DNA of 64,000 nt from DASSUW01 sp963792385 (GCA_963792385.1 CAWBVZ010000012.1:1325001-1389000); one strand, 5' to 3'. Counted from the stretch's first letter, positions 8,581 through 19,869 are shown. The notes: a model not told the origin generated them from the letters alone. Numbers and translations are program-made.

Positions 8581-8847
8581 ATGCCAGTCGTGCGCGTACG
8601 AGGCCCGCTCAAGCAGCTCGCCGGCGACCGCTCCGAGCACGCGATCGAGGGCGCGTCGGTGGGGGAGCTGCTCGTCGAGCTCGAGCGCGCGCACCCGGCC
8701 GCGAAGGGCTGGATCCTCGACGAGCGCGGCGTTCTGCGGCGGCACATCAACGTGTTCGTGAACGGCGAGCGGGGCGGCCAGAGCACGCCGGTCGGCCAGG
8801 CCGACGAGGTCGACGTCCTGCCCGCGATCTCCGGGGGACGCCGGTGA
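8581..8847 (+). CDS. MoaD/ThiS-family ubiquitin-like sulfur carrier
   Basis: An 88-residue beta-grasp protein. It has the typical VGELLVELERAHP helix and ends DVLPAISGGRR. The di-glycine used for thiocarboxylation or conjugation is present but followed by two arginines, so it would need trimming or is not used as in MoaD/ThiS. No MoaE, MoeB or ThiF partner is nearby. Its 3' end overlaps the BNR-repeat protein gene (GTGA). I recall this gene pair as common in actinobacteria, which suggests a shared, unexplained function. The ATG at 8581 is preferred over 8572 because of the -10 box 7 nt upstream. Confidence 0.8.
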   Translation: MPVVRVRGPLKQLAGDRSEHAIEGASVGELLVELERAHPAAKGWILDERGVLRRHINVFVNGERGGQSTPVGQADEVDVLPAISGGRR

Positions 8848-9920
8848 CCGAGCTGCTGGTCGGGACCAAGAAGGGCCTGTTCGTGCTCGACGGCGAGCCG
8901 GGCGCGGAGTTCGAGGTGACCGCGCGCGCGTTCGCGGGCGAGCCGGTCGAGTTCGCCCTCCGCGACGAGCGCTCCGGCCGCGTGCTGGTCTCGGTGACAT
9001 CGCCGTTCTATGGGCCGAAGATCTGGTACGCCGACGATCCGGCGGGCGAGTGGGAGCAGGCGGAGGGGGTCGCGCTGCCCGAGGGCGGGGACGCCGCGCT
9101 CGAGCGGATCTGGGTGATCGTCACCGGGGAGACGGACGGCACCGTGTACGCCGGCGGTGACCCGGGCGTGTTGTTCGAGAGCCGCGACGGCGGCGCGACC
9201 TTCAGGTTGAACAAGGGACTCTGGAAGCACCCCAGCCGGGACAGATGGCAGCCGGGCGCCGGCGGCCTGTGCCTGCACTCGATCGCGACCTGGCCGGGAG
9301 AGCCGGACCGGCTCGCAGTCGGCATCTCCGCCGCCGGCGTGTGGCTGACCGACGACGGGGGCGACACCTGGCGCAGTGGCAACGCGGGGATCGTCGCGCG
9401 CTACCTGCCTGACGACGCGCCCGCTGACGACGAGGTCGCGCTGTGCGTGCACCGCCTGCGCCGAGCGGCGACGCAGCCGGAGCGGATCTTCATGCAGTTC
9501 CACGGGGGCGTCTATCGCTCCGACGACGCCGGGGAGTCTTGGAACGACATCGCGGCCGGCCTCCCGTCGGACTTCGGTTTCCCGCTCGCTGTCGACCCGG
9601 CCGACGCCGACAGCGCGTACGTGATCCCGCTGGTCGCCGACATCGACCGCGTCACACCCGAGGGCCAGGTGCGCGTATACGAGACGCGCGACGCCGGCGC
9701 GTCCTGGACTCCGCGCGGCGACGGGCTGCCGCCGGAGCAGGCCTACCTCACGATCCTGCGCGAGGCGTTCGACTGGGTCGGCGAAGGCGATGCCCTCGAG
9801 CTCTACTTCGGGGCCACGTCGGGCGCGGTCTTCGGCTCGGCCGACGCCGGGAGGAGCTGGTTCGACGCGGCGACGACCCTGCCGCCCGTCCTCTCCGTCT
9901 CGGCGTCAGTCGCGCCCTAG
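8844..9920 (+). CDS. BNR/sialidase-like beta-propeller protein
   Basis: A 358-residue cytoplasmic protein (no signal peptide) with repeated Asp-box (SxDxGxTW) motifs: ESRDGGATF, TDDGGDTW, SDDAGESW, TRDAGASW and SADAGRSWF. That is five blades or so of a sialidase/photosystem-assembly-like propeller. Catalytic sialidase residues are not evident, so the common label exo-alpha-sialidase should not be taken literally. It begins with GTG at 8844, overlapping the MoaD-like stop by 4 bp, and ends 15 bp inside the convergent histidine kinase gene. Confidence 0.82.
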   Translation: MTELLVGTKKGLFVLDGEPGAEFEVTARAFAGEPVEFALRDERSGRVLVSVTSPFYGPKIWYADDPAGEWEQAEGVALPEGGDAALERIWVIVTGETDGTVYAGGDPGVLFESRDGGATFRLNKGLWKHPSRDRWQPGAGGLCLHSIATWPGEPDRLAVGISAAGVWLTDDGGDTWRSGNAGIVARYLPDDAPADDEVALCVHRLRRAATQPERIFMQFHGGVYRSDDAGESWNDIAAGLPSDFGFPLAVDPADADSAYVIPLVADIDRVTPEGQVRVYETRDAGASWTPRGDGLPPEQAYLTILREAFDWVGEGDALELYFGATSGAVFGSADAGRSWFDAATTLPPVLSVSASVAP

Positions 9921-10601
9921 CGGGAGCTCGGCCGTGATGGTCGTGCCCTCGCCGACGGGCGAGTGGACGTCGAAGCGCCCGTCGAGCGCGTCGACGCGGT
10001 CGCGCAGCCCGTGCAGGCCGCCGCCGCTTCCCGCCTCCGCGCCGCCCACGCCGTCGTCGCGAATCTCCACGGACAGCCAGTCGTCCTCGACCGAGATGTG
10101 CACGAACGCCTCGCTCGCCTGGGCGTACTTGGCGACGTTGGTCAGCGCCTCGGCGGCGACGAAGTAGGCGGCGGCCTCGACCGCGTGCCCGAGCTCCGTC
10201 GCGGCCTCGCCCGTGACCTCCACCGGCACGGGAGCGCGCGCTGCCAGCGCCTCGATCGCCGGGCACAGCCCGCGGTCGCTCAGCACTGCCGGGTGGATCC
10301 CGCGCGCCAGCTCGCGCAGCTCGGTGACCGCCAGCTGGGCCTCCTCGCGCGCCTGGGCGATCAGCACCGCCGCGCTGGTGGGATCACTGAGGAGCCGCTT
10401 CTCGGCCATGCCGAGCGTGAGGGCGACGGCAACCATGCGCTGCTGGGCCCCATCGTGGAGATCGCGTTCGATCCGCCGGCGCTCGGCGTCGGCGGCGGCG
10501 ATGATGCGCTGGCGGGCGCCGCGCAGGTCGTCGACGCGCACGCGCAGGTCGCGCGCGCGACGCTGCTCGTGTGACTCCCCTGGGAATCTGACCTGGCGCA
10601 T
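9906..10601 (-). CDS. Short soluble histidine kinase (HisKA_3/HATPase)
   Basis: A 231-residue sensor kinase core of the NarL/DesK class with no membrane or sensor domain. The phosphoacceptor H-box is AERRRIERDLHDGAQQR (about 42-58). The ATPase N-box EALTNVAKYAQ is near 150, and the G-boxes DDGVGGA and GLHGLRDRV are near 198-215. A response regulator gene is not adjacent, so its partner lies elsewhere. The first 40 residues are charged and probably helical. The ATG at 10601 gives the longest frame consistent with the family. Confidence 0.87.
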   Translation of the reverse strand: MRQVRFPGESHEQRRARDLRVRVDDLRGARQRIIAAADAERRRIERDLHDGAQQRMVAVALTLGMAEKRLLSDPTSAAVLIAQAREEAQLAVTELRELARGIHPAVLSDRGLCPAIEALAARAPVPVEVTGEAATELGHAVEAAAYFVAAEALTNVAKYAQASEAFVHISVEDDWLSVEIRDDGVGGAEAGSGGGLHGLRDRVDALDGRFDVHSPVGEGTTITAELPLGRD

Positions 10602-10629
10602 CCGACCTGCAGCCTACCGGCCGCACAGG

Positions 10630-10661
10630 CGCGGCCGGCGACGGTGACGTCGCCGGCCGCG
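10630..10661 (-). terminator. Hairpin terminator of the secreted-protein gene
   Basis: A perfect 13-bp GC-rich stem (10630-10642 with 10649-10661) closes a 6-nt loop, 19 bp past the stop of the leftward secreted-protein gene. No clear U-tract follows, which is common in high-GC actinobacteria. Confidence 0.55.
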
Positions 10662-10679
10662 GATACTTCTGGGCCGGTC

Positions 10680-11348
10680 TCAGCTCGGGCAGTCGACCGT
10701 GTAGTTGTACTCCGAGATGTCGGCGTGCCCTTCCCAGATCAGCCGCTGGCCGACCAGGTAGCGACCGCGCTTGGCGAAGATGTAGCGGAAGGCGCCCTGG
10801 CTGCTGATCGGGTACGTGTCCCAGCCGATGCCGCCGGCGCCGGACCGCATCCACTGGCCCGCGACCGGGCCCTGCCAGCTGTAGCCGTCGGACCACCAGA
10901 CGAGCGGCTGCCAGTAGACGGTGCCGCTGCCGCCGTAGGTGGAGCTGCCGTCGCCGTACACGGTGACCATGTCGGCGCCGGGCCAGCGGTCGATCTGCAG
11001 CGGTCCGGCGAGCGTCAGGTTGAACAGGATGTTGCGGTACTCGGCGGCGAGGTTCGTGGGACAACCGGCGAAGTACGGGGCTCCGTGGCGCGGGACGTTG
11101 GCGGCGATGCGCGCGGTCGGGCGCCGGCTTGGCCCGCGGACGATCGGCGGGCGCTGGATGCCGAGCTTGCGGTATGCCCGCCGCTGCTGCGCCGCGCTCG
11201 GCGCCGGTGCGGTGTTCGCCTTCGGCGTCGCGCCGACGCTTGCGGGAATGCGCCCTCCCGCGTCGGCGGAGGGAGCGGCGACCAGAGCGATCGCGAGGGC
11301 GCCAGAAACGGCGATCCAGCGTGCCTTCGTGATGGGTGTCGCGGACAT
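10680..11348 (-). CDS. Secreted hypothetical protein
   Basis: A 222-residue protein with a clear signal peptide (positively charged start, ALAIALVAAPSADAGG, cleavage near residue 30). It then has a basic, low-complexity linker and a mature domain rich in Trp, Tyr and Gly (PGADMVTVYGDG, VYWQPLVWWSDGYSW). Two cysteines (FAGCP and the C-terminal DCPS) could form a disulfide. I do not recognise the fold. The ATG at 11348 has a good Shine-Dalgarno (GAGGAGG) upstream. It is divergent from the AfsR-like regulator, and the phased repeats between them may control either gene. Confidence 0.75.
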   Translation of the reverse strand: MSATPITKARWIAVSGALAIALVAAPSADAGGRIPASVGATPKANTAPAPSAAQQRRAYRKLGIQRPPIVRGPSRRPTARIAANVPRHGAPYFAGCPTNLAAEYRNILFNLTLAGPLQIDRWPGADMVTVYGDGSSTYGGSGTVYWQPLVWWSDGYSWQGPVAGQWMRSGAGGIGWDTYPISSQGAFRYIFAKRGRYLVGQRLIWEGHADISEYNYTVDCPS

Positions 11349-11403
11349 GAGCGGCCTCCTCGGAGGGTTCTTCGTGGGCGGGCTCGACCACGATCCGCGA
11401 TCG

Positions 11404-11434
11404 CGCCAACGAATCGCCAACGACCCGCCAACGA
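11404..11434. promoter_or_regulatory. Three 9-bp direct repeats at exact 11-bp period (SARP-type operator)
   Basis: CGCCAACGA occurs at 11404, 11415 and 11426, one helical turn apart. SARP/AfsR-family activators are known to bind heptamer direct repeats phased at 11 bp near the -35. The gene starting at 11466 encodes such a protein, so autoregulation is likely. The same repeats read TCGTTGGCG toward the divergent secreted-protein gene. Confidence 0.6.
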
Positions 11435-11465
11435 AATCCCGCCGAGGCGTGTGGTGCGGTCCTGT

Positions 11466-14333
11466 ATGACTGCGCTGATGGAGGAGCGAGTCACGTTCGG
11501 ACTCCTGGGCACGCTCGAGGCGCACCGCGACCGCGAGCCGCTCGTGCTCGGCGCCGGCAAGCCGCGTGCGGTGCTCGCCATGCTCCTGCTGCGCGCGAAC
11601 GACGTCGTCGCGACCGACCGCCTGATCGAGGACCTGTGGGCGGGGAGGCCGCCGCCGACCGCCGCGGCGGCGCTCCAGAACCACATCGCGCAGCTGCGCA
11701 GGGTCCTCGGCACGAGCGGCGGGGAGCTCCTCAGCACGCAGCCGGCCGGGTATCGCCTTGCCGTGGGTCCCGGCCGGCTCGACGCCGAGCGCTTCGACGC
11801 CCTCTGCCGCGACGGCCGTGAGGCGCTCGCCGGCGGCCGAGCGCGACACGCGGCCTCGGCGCTGCGCGAGGCGCTTGCACTGTGGCGCGGCCCGCCGCTG
11901 GCGGACTTCACCTACGAGCCGTGGGCGCAGGCCGCGATCGCCCGACTCGACGAGCTCCGGCTTGCAGCGCTCGAGCAGCGGATCGAGGCGGACCTCGCGC
12001 TCGCCCGGCACGCAGAGCTCGTCGGCGAGCTCGAGGCGATCGTCCCCGAGCACCCGTTGCGCGAGCGGCTTCGCGGTCAGCTCATGCTCGCGCTCTACCG
12101 CTCCGGCCGACAGGCGGAGGCACTGGACGTCTACCGCGATACGCGGCGTGCGCTCGTGGAGGAGCTCGGGCTCGAGCCGGGCCCGGAGCTGCGAGAGCTC
12201 CACGGCGCGATCCTCGACCACGCGTCGTCGCTGGCGATCACCGCGCCGCCCTCGCCGGCTCCGCGCGTGAGCCTCCCCGTGGCTCCGACTCCCCTGATCG
12301 GGCGCGAAGGCGAGCTCGCCGAGGTGAGGGAGATGCTGGCCCGGCCGGACATCCGCCTGCTCACCCTCACCGGCCCGGGCGGGACGGGGAAGACGCGCCT
12401 CGCGCTCGCGCTCGCCGGAGCCGTGGCCGAGGCGTTCCCGGACGGCGTCGTCTTCGTCGACCTCGCTCCACTCACCGACCCCGCGCTCGTCGCGTCGAGC
12501 ATCACGCACGCGCTCGGCGTCAAGGAGAGCGCCGGCGAAGGCCTGCCCGCCACGCTCGCCGCCCACCTGCGCGACCGGAAGCTGCTCCTCCTCCTCGACA
12601 ACTTCGAGCAGCTTCTCGCCGCGGCGCCGCTCGTGGCTGAGCTGCTCTCCACCTGCCCGCAGTTGAAGGTACTCGCGACGACGAGGGAGGCGCTGCGCCT
12701 GTCGGCCGAGCACGAATACCCGGTGCCGCCGCTTCGCGTGCCCGATCCGGACGGCCTGCCCGAGCTCGCGGAGCTCCCGCACTACGAAGGCGTCGCGCTG
12801 TTCGTGGCGCGCGCGCAGGCCGTGCGGCCCGACTTCGCGCTGACGCCCGAGAACGCGCGTGCTGTGGCCGAGATCTGCGTGCGGCTGGACGGCCTGCCGC
12901 TCGCGATCGAGCTCGCGGCCGCGCGCAGCCGGCTCCTCGCGCCGGACGCGATCCTGAAACGGCTCGAACGCCGCCTCGAGCTCCTGACCGGCGGGGCGCG
13001 CGACCTCCCGGTTCGCCAGCAGACCCTCGCCGGGGCGATCGACTGGAGTCACAGCCTGCTGGACGAGGGCGATCAGCAGCGCTTCGCCAGGCTCGCCGTC
13101 TTCTCCGGCGGCATCGACCTGGAGGCGGCCGCCGCCGTCTGCACGCTCGGCGGCGGCCCCGACCCGGAGGTGCTCGACGGCCTCACGTCGCTCGCGGACA
13201 AGAGCCTCCTGCGACCGGTCGAGGCGTCCGGCGGCGAGCCGCGGTTCGGGATGCTCGAGACGCTACGCGAGTACGCGTTGGAACGGCTGCAGGTACGCGG
13301 CGAGCAGGACGCGGCGCGGCGCGCCCACGCCGGCTGGTACCTCGACTTCGCGGAGCGGGCGGAGCCGCATGTGCTGGCCGGGCCTGACGAGGTCGCGTGG
13401 ATCGACCGTGTTGAGCGCGAGCACGACAATGTCCGCGCCGCGCTCGCGTGGGCCGTCGCGGAGGGCGAGACCGGCGTCGCGCTCCGGTTGGCGACCGCCG
13501 TCGCCCGCTTCTGGCACCTCCGCGGCCACTTCACCGAAGGCAGGCAGTGGCTCGCTGACGCGATCCGGGCGGCACCTGCCGCCGAGCCCGAGCTGCGCGC
13601 CCGCGCGTACGCGGGCGCGGCGACGCTGGCCCGCATCCAGGGCGACTACACGAGCGCGCGCGCCCTGCTCGAGGGTGCGCTTGGCGCGTACCGCGATGCG
13701 GGCCACCGCAAAGGGATCGGCCGGACGCTGAGCAACCTGGGCGGGATCGCCGTGGACGAGGGCGAGCTCGACCAAGCTCGCGACCTGCACGAGCAGGGTG
13801 TCGAGCTCCTGCGCCGGCTCGGCGACGAGCACGAGCTGGCCGGCGCCCTGGACAACCTCGCCGACCTCGCCCTGAACACCGGCGACTACGCGCGTGCAGC
13901 CACCGTCTCGGAGGAGGCGCTCGAGCTTTACCGCCGGGGCGGATCCGAGGGCGCCGTGACCGTCGCCCTGTTCAACCTGGCGCTCGCCGCGATGCATGAG
14001 GGCCGCGACGACGACGCGCGCCCGCTCTTCTGTGAGAGCCTCGCCGGCTCGCAGGTGCTGGGGGACCTCGAGGGCACGATCTACTGCCTGGAAGCACTCG
14101 CCGCGCTCGGCGCGCGGCACGGCCGGGCCGAGGAGGCAGCGCACGTGCTCGGCGCCGCCGGAGTGCTCGCCCGCACCCGTGGCGTGACGCTGACGCCGTT
14201 CGAGCGCGACCTGCATGAGCGGACCGTCGAGGCGCTCGACGTCGCGCTCGGCGGTGAGCGCCTTGCCGATGCGCGCGCGGTCGGGGCGCGGCTCGACGTC
14301 GAGTCAGCGGTCCGTCAGGCGCTCACTCTCTAG
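11466..14333 (+). CDS. AfsR/SARP-family regulator with NB-ARC and TPR domains
   Basis: A 955-residue STAND-type regulator. In order: an OmpR-like winged helix (about 8-95), the bacterial transcriptional activation domain BTAD (about 100-250), an NB-ARC ATPase (Walker A LTGPGGTGKTR near 305, Walker B LLLLLDNFEQLL near 375), a winged-helix/ARC2 segment, and TPR-like helical repeats from about 650 to 900. Relatives activate secondary-metabolism or stress genes after ligand- and ATP-driven assembly. The ATG at 11466 (or at 11478) begins the winged helix; the open frame upstream is antisense to another gene. Three phased repeats lie 32-62 bp upstream of the start. Confidence 0.9.
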   Translation: MTALMEERVTFGLLGTLEAHRDREPLVLGAGKPRAVLAMLLLRANDVVATDRLIEDLWAGRPPPTAAAALQNHIAQLRRVLGTSGGELLSTQPAGYRLAVGPGRLDAERFDALCRDGREALAGGRARHAASALREALALWRGPPLADFTYEPWAQAAIARLDELRLAALEQRIEADLALARHAELVGELEAIVPEHPLRERLRGQLMLALYRSGRQAEALDVYRDTRRALVEELGLEPGPELRELHGAILDHASSLAITAPPSPAPRVSLPVAPTPLIGREGELAEVREMLARPDIRLLTLTGPGGTGKTRLALALAGAVAEAFPDGVVFVDLAPLTDPALVASSITHALGVKESAGEGLPATLAAHLRDRKLLLLLDNFEQLLAAAPLVAELLSTCPQLKVLATTREALRLSAEHEYPVPPLRVPDPDGLPELAELPHYEGVALFVARAQAVRPDFALTPENARAVAEICVRLDGLPLAIELAAARSRLLAPDAILKRLERRLELLTGGARDLPVRQQTLAGAIDWSHSLLDEGDQQRFARLAVFSGGIDLEAAAAVCTLGGGPDPEVLDGLTSLADKSLLRPVEASGGEPRFGMLETLREYALERLQVRGEQDAARRAHAGWYLDFAERAEPHVLAGPDEVAWIDRVEREHDNVRAALAWAVAEGETGVALRLATAVARFWHLRGHFTEGRQWLADAIRAAPAAEPELRARAYAGAATLARIQGDYTSARALLEGALGAYRDAGHRKGIGRTLSNLGGIAVDEGELDQARDLHEQGVELLRRLGDEHELAGALDNLADLALNTGDYARAATVSEEALELYRRGGSEGAVTVALFNLALAAMHEGRDDDARPLFCESLAGSQVLGDLEGTIYCLEALAALGARHGRAEEAAHVLGAAGVLARTRGVTLTPFERDLHERTVEALDVALGGERLADARAVGARLDVESAVRQALTL

Positions 14334-14404
14334 CCCCGCGGCCGTCCGGCCGGCCGACGAGACCGGTCAGGAATCGAGAAGCGCCGGTCCCGAGCCGCAC
14401 CTAG
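14333..14404 (+). pseudogene. Remnant of an AraC-family regulator C-terminus
   Basis: Read in the frame ending at the TAG at 14402, this stretch gives RPTRPVRNREAPVP, matching the C-terminal tail of the intact AraC gene downstream (TRPIRNRAAAVTEPDLA, ending at 17469). Nothing of the DNA-binding domains remains; the preceding DNA is the 3' end of the AfsR-like gene. It is followed by a VOC gene start with the same spacing and -10 box as the intact pair, so an AraC-VOC pair once stood here and was mostly deleted. Confidence 0.6.
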
Positions 14405-14407
14405 AGT
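14402..14407 (+). promoter_or_regulatory. -10 box before the VOC remnant
   Basis: TAGAGT followed by 7 nt and ATG at 14415. The intact VOC gene has TAGCAT, 7 nt and ATG at 17475. The box overlaps the stop codon of the AraC remnant, so the promoter outlived the genes. Confidence 0.4.
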
Positions 14408-14414
14408 GATCGCT

Positions 14415-14585
14415 ATGGAGATCAAGACGGTGCTACATCCAGTGTCCGACCTGGCGAAGTCCAAGGCGGTGACCGCCGCGGGTGCCACCGTGAAGGAGCC
14501 CGCGCACGACGTCGGCGGCGGCCGCCTGGTGGCCACGGTCACCGACCCCGACGGCAACGTCCTCGGGCTGCTCCAGGACAGCTGA
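14415..14585 (+). pseudogene. VOC-family protein with large internal deletion
   Basis: A 56-codon frame whose start (MEIKTVLHPVSDLAKSKAV) is the typical N-terminus of a glyoxalase/bleomycin-resistance (VOC) protein. Its end (AAGATVKEPAHDVGGGRLVA and DPDGNVLGLLQDS) is the typical C-terminus. About 60 middle residues holding most of the fold are missing, and the join after KAV stays in frame. A normal member is about 115-140 residues, so this fragment cannot fold as the family does. It sits 4 bp before the UvrA-like gene. Confidence 0.65.
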
Positions 14586-14589
14586 GTAC

Positions 14590-16983
<2,394 letters not shown>

Positions 16984-17003
16984 TCGAGCCCTGGCATGTG
17001 TGC

Positions 17004-17016
17004 CACGATTCCGCGG
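17004..17016 (+). promoter_or_regulatory. Candidate -10 box of the AraC gene
   Basis: CACGAT (17004-17009) followed by 7 nt and an in-frame GTG at 17017. The spacing equals that of the other leaderless starts here, although the box lacks the usual TA. It favours the GTG over the ATG at 16996. Confidence 0.35.
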
Positions 17017-17469
<453 letters not shown>

Positions 17470-17474
17470 CCGCC

Positions 17475-17885
17475 ATGGACCTCACCATTCACTCGAGCTT
17501 TCTTCCGCACGACGACCCGGACGCAGCGCTGGCCTTCTATCGCGACGCCCTCGGCTTCGAGGTCCGCAACGACGTCGAGTACGGCGGGATGCACTGGATC
17601 ACCGTCGGCCCCTCCAACCAGCCCGACACGTCGATCGTCCTGCACCCGCCGGCCGCCAACCCCGGCATCACCGACGACGAGCGCCGCACCATCGCCGAGA
17701 TGATGGCCAAGGGCACCTACGGCGGCGTCAACCTGGCCACCGCCGATCTCGACGGCACCTTCGCGCGGCTGCAGGCCAGCGGCGCCGAGGTCGTCCAGGA
17801 GCCGATCGACCAGCCGTACGGCGTTCGTGACTGCGCCTTCCGCGACCCCGCGGGCAACCTGCTCCGCATCCAAGAGCTGCGCTGA
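17475..17885 (+). CDS. VOC-family protein (glyoxalase/bleomycin-resistance fold)
   Basis: A 136-residue single-domain VOC protein: FYRDALGFEVRND in the N-terminal half and GVRDCAFRDPAGNLLRIQEL at the C-terminus, where the final Glu is a metal-ligand position. Family members bind metal and either catalyse dioxygenase/isomerase chemistry or sequester drugs such as bleomycin. The ATG at 17475 is chosen because TAGCAT lies 7 nt before it; an alternative ATG at 17466 overlaps the AraC stop. It ends 10 bp from the convergent GH13 gene. Confidence 0.85.
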   Translation: MDLTIHSSFLPHDDPDAALAFYRDALGFEVRNDVEYGGMHWITVGPSNQPDTSIVLHPPAANPGITDDERRTIAEMMAKGTYGGVNLATADLDGTFARLQASGAEVVQEPIDQPYGVRDCAFRDPAGNLLRIQELR

Positions 17886-17895
17886 GCCGCGTAGG

Positions 17896-19869
17896 TCAAT
17901 CGCCGCGATCGCGTGCGAACACGAGCAGGCCGTTGGCCGGAATCGTGATCTCCGCCGAGTGCGGCAGGCCATGCATCGGCGGGCCGCCGGCCGTGATGCC
18001 ACCCGGGTTGCCCTGCGCCCACGGGTTGGCGAAGTGGTCGTAGAGGTCGCTGTTGAAGACCTCGTGCCAGTCGCCGGGCCGCGGGAAGCCGAGCGCATAG
18101 CTGTGGTCGTAGAACGTGGACTCGCGGAGGCTGACGACGACCACGACGTCACGGCCGGCGCCGGGGACCCAGCGGTTGAACGCGAGCACGCGGTTGGCGT
18201 GGTCGGTCGCGAAGACGGCAATCGGGTCGGCGCGTAGCGCGGGGTGGCGGTGCCGTAACGCGATCAGGTCGCGCGTGAAGCGGTGGAAGTCGGCCATGTG
18301 GCGGTCCTCGCCCTCGAGGCCGTCCCACCAGATCAGGTCCTCGCCGCGGTTCGGATTGTCCGACCACAGCTTGTCCTCGAGGAACTCCTGGCCCATGAAG
18401 AGCATCGGCACTCCCGGGGCGGTCAGCAGCAGGCCGGTCGCCACGCGCGCGCGGCTGCGGGCGTACCAGGAGCGCGAGTTGGTCGAGTCGGCCAGGCGGG
18501 CGATCCGTGGCTTTCGATGGTCGCCGTCGGCGTCCAGGATCAGGTCGTGGTTCTCGATGCAGTTGTACGCCTGCCACGCGAACGGCAGGTTCCACGGACG
18601 CTCCAGCCCGCGCCGCAGGCGCCCGAGGTCGACAGGTGCGCCCGCGCCGGCCGCGACCTGCTCGAGCACCCCGCGAACGCCGTCGCGCAGCTCGTCGGCG
18701 TACCCGAGGTCGAATCCCATGCCGTCGGGCGGGCGCCACACGCCGAGCCACGGCTGCTCGCCCCAGTACTCCGCGATCAGCGCCGCCGCCGGCTTGTCGT
18801 AGCGCAGCGTCTGGGTCAGGTCCTGGCAGAACGACCACCCGCCCTTGGCGTCGATCACGCTGACCTCGTCGAAGCGCACGCCGTCGGCGTGGTACTCGTC
18901 GAGGAACATCTTCGCGTTGCCGATCAGGAACGCGCGCACGTCGGGGCGGTCGAATGCGAACACGCGCCCGCCCGCCCACTCCTCGCCGGAGAAGTACAGG
19001 CTGTTGCGGCCGTCCGGGGCCTCGGGGAAGTCGAAGTGGTCGATGCTCTGCGCGTCGAATCCGCCGCCGGCGTGGTTGTAGACCACGTCGACGAGCACGG
19101 CGATCCCGTACACGTGGCAGACGTCGACGAACGCCTTCAGCTGGTTGACCTGACCCTCGAGGTGCTCGAGCGTCAGCGGCGCGCATCGCTGCTTCGCGAG
19201 CAGGGCGTTGACGCGCTCCAGATACGGCGGCAGGTCGGCCGGGTCGACGCCGTAGTCCATCTCCGGCGAGAAGATGTCGGTGCCGTTGTAGCCGAGGCTC
19301 CACTCGCCGGCGAACTCGACGACGGGCAGCGGCTGGAGGGCGTTGACGCCGAGGTCGGCGAGGTACTCGACCCGGTCGAGCGCGTCCAGGAACTTCGCCA
19401 CGCGCCCGGGCCTGCGGTCGCGGCCGGCGTCGTCGCGCGCGAAGAACCGGCCGACGTGGAACTGGTAGACGACGAGGTCGTTGAACGCCGGCGGCCGGAA
19501 GCCTGCGTCGTGCCACGGGTACGAGCCCGGGTCGCGCACGATGCAGTCGCAGTCGGGGTAGTCGTACAGCTCGAGCTCGCGCGCCCACGGGTCGCGCTTC
19601 AGTCCCGAGCCACCCGGTCCGACGACGAAGAACCGGTACTTGCTGCCGTCGACCACGTCTTCGAAGAACCCGGTCCAGTGGCCGGTGGCCGGGTCCTTGA
19701 CGAGCTCGTCCTGAGGCCGGGGCTGATACTCGTCCGCGCCGCCGAGAGCGACGTACACGTGCGTCGCGCGCGGTGCCCAGACGCGGAACGTCGCGCCGTC
19801 GCCGATCAGGTTCGCACCCATCGGCGTCGACGGGGCGATGTGCGTCTGCGCTGCGGTCAGAGCGACCAA
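17896..19869 (-). CDS. GH13 alpha-glucan enzyme with N-terminal CBM48 (branching-enzyme-like)
   Basis: A 657-residue member of the alpha-amylase family. Residues about 15-105 are a CBM48/early-set domain (GATFRVWAP, DPWAREL), then the (beta/alpha)8 barrel with conserved region I VLVDVVYNHAGGG, region II GVRFDEVSVID (nucleophile Asp), region III LIAEYWGEQ (acid/base Glu) and region IV CIENHDLIL (Asp). A C-terminal beta domain follows. The arrangement fits 1,4-alpha-glucan branching enzyme or a trehalohydrolase-like enzyme; the exact activity is not decided by sequence. The start is taken as TTG at 19869, just inside the upstream small gene; an ATG at 19821 is possible but would trim the conserved TPMGANL lead. 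Confidence 0.87.
   Translation of the reverse strand: MVALTAAQTHIAPSTPMGANLIGDGATFRVWAPRATHVYVALGGADEYQPRPQDELVKDPATGHWTGFFEDVVDGSKYRFFVVGPGGSGLKRDPWARELELYDYPDCDCIVRDPGSYPWHDAGFRPPAFNDLVVYQFHVGRFFARDDAGRDRRPGRVAKFLDALDRVEYLADLGVNALQPLPVVEFAGEWSLGYNGTDIFSPEMDYGVDPADLPPYLERVNALLAKQRCAPLTLEHLEGQVNQLKAFVDVCHVYGIAVLVDVVYNHAGGGFDAQSIDHFDFPEAPDGRNSLYFSGEEWAGGRVFAFDRPDVRAFLIGNAKMFLDEYHADGVRFDEVSVIDAKGGWSFCQDLTQTLRYDKPAAALIAEYWGEQPWLGVWRPPDGMGFDLGYADELRDGVRGVLEQVAAGAGAPVDLGRLRRGLERPWNLPFAWQAYNCIENHDLILDADGDHRKPRIARLADSTNSRSWYARSRARVATGLLLTAPGVPMLFMGQEFLEDKLWSDNPNRGEDLIWWDGLEGEDRHMADFHRFTRDLIALRHRHPALRADPIAVFATDHANRVLAFNRWVPGAGRDVVVVVSLRESTFYDHSYALGFPRPGDWHEVFNSDLYDHFANPWAQGNPGGITAGGPPMHGLPHSAEITIPANGLLVFARDRGD

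Noticed and set aside
6939..9503. An 854-codon open frame on the minus strand across the FAD oxidase and MoaD/BNR genes
   Set aside because: The plus strand carries three recognisable families with proper overlaps. The minus frame shows no motif.
8844..9920. Sialidase function for the BNR protein
   Set aside because: Asp-boxes define the fold only. The arginine triad and nucleophilic tyrosine/glutamate of sialidases are not evident, and there is no signal peptide.
10680..13052. A 790-codon open frame on the minus strand
   Set aside because: Only the 222 codons from 11348 downstream encode a credible secreted protein. The rest is antisense to the AfsR-like gene and is open only because of high GC at third positions.
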